The translations under genes and the position numbers were made by a program. Positions 6,768 through 8,906 of a stretch of 8,906 nt of DNA are shown here, one piece after another. The stretch is from Bacillus sp. (in: firmicutes) (lineage in GTDB: Bacteria > Bacillota > Bacilli > Bacillales > Cytobacillaceae). Under the pieces are notes generated by a model. It searched no databases. It worked only from the letters and a program-made list of their open reading frames with translations, and had not been told where the DNA came from. Where the stretch lies: contig DMSR01000346.1 in the NCBI GenBank assembly GCA_003457145.1, positions 1 through 8,906 on the forward strand, read 5' to 3'. Position 1 is the first letter of the stretch. Every line of letters begins with the position of its first letter.

Positions 6768-8594
6768 ATGGGAATTTTATTGAATACTGCCGAGCCGCCA
6801 TTCGATAGAGCTCTGCATCAGTTGATGAGAAGTTCAAGAGAGCAAAAAAAATATTTTCAGGAGCCAGTATTAATAGAGGCCGCCATCTTGAAAAGGGAGA
6901 AGAGCGGTCTGGAATTATTATATAAACATGCTCCTGATTTTGAAGCGGCAGGTCTATTCCTCGGCCGTTCCTGGGACGAAGTAAAGACATTAAGACCTGA
7001 ACTGGCAAGGGGAACACTTGCCTCGGGCGGGAATATGGCAGCTGCCGAGACGCTTAGTATTCTTAGAGTTCTCGCAGTTGCCCGGGGAATGTATATTCAC
7101 CCAGACCTAAGCTCGAAGGAAGCAAATGATTATTTAAGACGGCTGCTTGCCTTAAACCTCGATTTATTAACAATGAGGGAGACGGAGGAAAATCGGCTTT
7201 ATCTTATTTATAAGGAGGAGCAAGAGGCCCTATTGATAAGGTTTATCGCCGAGCATTGTTTTTCTCCTGAAATCTTTACAATATTAGACGCAGAAGTGAA
7301 AAACCTGGTTGAGCAGCGACCTATTGTTGTCAGCAAAGTGACCAGCATTGTTGAAAGTTCAAAAAAGCTTACAGGCAGCAACCTCAGCCCATATCCTTCA
7401 ATATATGCCTGTGAACAATCCCTTTTTTACCCATCGGAATTAGCTAAATCACAAGGGGACTATGTGGATAAACTAAAGAACGCCTCTGACTTCTTCTTAC
7501 TAAGGGAGGCTGTACAGCTAAGAAATTCGATGCTTGAAACCGGCCTTGTGTCAGTATTTCAAGCGATTTTCCTCCAATATATATCAAGCGAAAAACATTA
7601 CCTGTTAGAAGTTTTTTTCGGTACGGACTCCTGTGTGAGAGAAGTGGTCAGGAGGAATTTTTCTCTCATCCGGAGGTTGATTAAGACAGCTATCCGGATT
7701 AAAACAAGGCAGAGTATTTACGGTTTATACAGAATGCTTGAACGAGACGTCTTTACAGCAGAAGTCATAACAGAGTTGGAGCAATTTTTAAAACTGCAGG
7801 CAGACGAAGTTCAAAGTGCAGGTTTCATACGAAATTCAGCCTTCGATCCAGCGGACTTAAATCAAGATTCCACATTGGCAGGAATCATCAGCCTTCTGGG
7901 CCAGCCTCTCGGGGTTGCGCAAGGGTTCAACCCTACATGCCAAGCGACACGGCTTCTGAGTTATCTTGCTCAAAAGTATCCACAAGAATTAATACGTATG
8001 GTTACTGACTTGCGGAATAATGGAGGTATTGTGATAGAGTTTGAAGGCCAGCCAATATCTTCACTGGAATTGGTGAGACAGGAACTGGAGGACAGAGTCC
8101 ATATAGATGAAATATCTGCAGCTTTGCTTCCTCACCTTGATGCTATTTATAACGAAATTTTCAAGCGCTCGATACTTAGGGGAACTAGCCCCCATAAATG
8201 GTTAAATCCTGCTTTCCATTTGGCAGGTGTGTTAGAAGGGTTTGCTGAGCGGAAGCAGGAAAGTGGCTTTTCCGCCCTTTTCTATATGTTTTACCACCCT
8301 GATGCTGGCAGCATTATTAATGGCGAACTGCCCCAGCCTGCTGATATAACAATCTATAGCAGGAATGGCAGACCGCTTGGAATTCACTCGATTTTAATTC
8401 AACGAATCGCCGTGGATCCATCTGGGAATGTGCGGGTGTATTATTATAATCCTAATAATAATAGTCACCAGCATTGGAAGGATGGCATCATGACAAGTGT
8501 GAGCGGGAATGGTGAACTTGAGGGAGAGGCATCTGTTACGTTTGATGACTTTCTGCTATGCTTGAATGCTTTTCATTATCCGGCAGAGAAGTGA
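6768..8594 (+). CDS. Uncharacterised 608-residue protein with candidate papain-like C-terminal domain
   Basis: I do not recognise a named family. The protein has no signal peptide or membrane segment, so it is probably cytosolic. Residues about 10-370 look almost wholly alpha-helical, with many Leu/Arg/Glu heptad-like stretches, for example 290-345. The C-terminal region (about 375-605) is mixed. It contains GVAQGFNPTCQATRLL with Gln385 and Cys391, six residues apart as Gln19 and Cys25 are in papain. Further on, GIHSILIQRI has His540 on a predicted strand, and VYYYNPNNNSHQHW has Asn561 at the end of the next strand. The order Gln-Cys-His-Asn is that of papain-fold peptidases and transglutaminase-like enzymes, so a cysteine peptidase or acyltransferase role is possible but unproven. 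AAAGGGG 6754-6760 supports the start. It is a single gene between a divergent kinase gene and a non-coding region. Base composition does not stand out from its neighbours. Confidence 0.5.
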   Translation: MGILLNTAEPPFDRALHQLMRSSREQKKYFQEPVLIEAAILKREKSGLELLYKHAPDFEAAGLFLGRSWDEVKTLRPELARGTLASGGNMAAAETLSILRVLAVARGMYIHPDLSSKEANDYLRRLLALNLDLLTMRETEENRLYLIYKEEQEALLIRFIAEHCFSPEIFTILDAEVKNLVEQRPIVVSKVTSIVESSKKLTGSNLSPYPSIYACEQSLFYPSELAKSQGDYVDKLKNASDFFLLREAVQLRNSMLETGLVSVFQAIFLQYISSEKHYLLEVFFGTDSCVREVVRRNFSLIRRLIKTAIRIKTRQSIYGLYRMLERDVFTAEVITELEQFLKLQADEVQSAGFIRNSAFDPADLNQDSTLAGIISLLGQPLGVAQGFNPTCQATRLLSYLAQKYPQELIRMVTDLRNNGGIVIEFEGQPISSLELVRQELEDRVHIDEISAALLPHLDAIYNEIFKRSILRGTSPHKWLNPAFHLAGVLEGFAERKQESGFSALFYMFYHPDAGSIINGELPQPADITIYSRNGRPLGIHSILIQRIAVDPSGNVRVYYYNPNNNSHQHWKDGIMTSVSGNGELEGEASVTFDDFLLCLNAFHYPAEK

Positions 8595-8640
8595 AAAACA
8601 GCGAAAAAATGCGATTCAGTGAGCTATAGGGTGATAAATT

Positions 8641-8688
8641 GCCAGTTTTCGTTCATATTGGTTAAAAGTGTGAATTCTGGCCGGCTTT
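8641..8688 (+). terminator. Weak hairpin after the 608-residue gene
   Basis: GCCAG 8641-8645 pairs with CTGGC 8677-8681, and TTC 8648-8650 with GAA 8672-8674, with mismatches between. The nearest T tract is CTTTT, four bases further on. It is a poor terminator by sequence, offered because no better one follows the gene before the next promoter. Confidence 0.25.
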
Positions 8689-8733
8689 TGATGCTTTACA
8701 AGGAGAAAGGCACAGGAGTATGATTACAGCAGT

Positions 8734-8762
8734 TTAAGATTTTCATTACTACACTCTAAAAT
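8734..8762 (+). promoter_or_regulatory. Candidate SigA promoter of the riboswitch transcript
   Basis: TTAAGA at 8734-8739 (4 of 6) and TAAAAT at 8757-8762 (5 of 6) are 17 bases apart. The expected start near 8769 is about 15 bases before the first paired bases of the riboswitch, the layout expected for an RNA leader switch. Confidence 0.6.
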
Positions 8763-8783
8763 AAAGAGTTTCATATTTCTAAA

Positions 8784-8906
8784 TCGCTGAATCCAATAGG
8801 AGCGGGGGAACCATTACTGTGGAACTAATCCACTTGGGGTGAAGCCTCTAATCACGGCAGGGCTATTCTCAGTCCTAATCCGACAGCTAACTCCGCAAGC
8901 GTTGCA
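8784..8906 (+). promoter_or_regulatory. c-di-AMP riboswitch (ydaO-yuaA type), 3' end at or beyond window edge
   Basis: The conserved blocks of this class appear in the right order: CGCTGAATCC at 8785-8794, GCGGGGGAACCA 8802-8813, GGGGTGAA 8836-8843, a GGCAGGG segment near 8856-8862, and AATCCGACAGCTAAC followed by CGCAAGCG up to 8901. CGCT 8785-8788 can pair with AGCG 8898-8901 to close the aptamer (P1). GTGG 8819-8822 with CCAC 8829-8832 forms an internal hairpin. Known members bind cyclic di-AMP and usually switch genes off, often cell-wall hydrolases, potassium uptake or osmolyte transporters. The aptamer seems complete or nearly so, but the expression platform (expected terminator) and the controlled gene lie outside. 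Identification is by motif memory and is strong. Confidence 0.9.

Noticed and set aside
8714..8737. AGGAG followed by ATG at 8720, a possible tiny gene
   Set aside because: The frame stops after five codons and the spacing of the AGGAG to the ATG is too short.

Overview
The window reads as chromosomal DNA from a low-GC Gram-positive spore-former of the Bacillaceae, probably a relative of Bacillus or Mesobacillus. The evidence is strong GGAGG-type ribosome binding sites before nearly every gene, stem-loop/T-tract terminators, a gene order that I recognise from Bacillus subtilis (yrkE-yrkF-yrkH-yrkI-yrkJ), a Bacillus-type intergenic repeat and a ydaO-type c-di-AMP riboswitch. I see no tRNA, rRNA, insertion sequence, CRISPR array or origin.

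Positions 1-3540 hold a sulfane-sulfur (persulfide) handling cluster on the + strand. It contains the 3' part of a DsrE-like protein, a TusA-rhodanese fusion, a rhodanese/metallo-beta-lactamase fusion that looks like a persulfide dioxygenase, a stand-alone TusA and a TauE/SafE membrane exporter. By analogy with the yrk genes and the staphylococcal cst system, the soluble proteins would pass sulfur between cysteines and oxidise persulfide, while TauE would move sulfite, thiosulfate or a related anion across the membrane. A strong terminator and a structured repeat lie between yrkI and yrkJ, so the exporter may be transcribed at a different level. The yrkH-yrkI gap carries a short block resembling part of an FMN riboswitch.

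Positions 3541-5590 hold a single-gene unit: a candidate promoter, a secreted M6-family (immune inhibitor A-like) zinc metalloprotease, and a terminator shared with the convergent gene. Positions 5592-6485 on the minus strand encode a diacylglycerol/lipid kinase of the YegS/BmrU type.

Positions 6486-6767 are a divergent intergenic region. It is followed by a 608-residue cytosolic protein (6768-8594) that I cannot assign to a named family. Its C-terminal third carries a candidate papain-like Gln/Cys/His/Asn constellation, which makes it the most interesting unknown here.

Positions 8595-8906 contain no gene. They hold a weak hairpin, a candidate SigA promoter and a c-di-AMP riboswitch whose regulated gene lies beyond the window.
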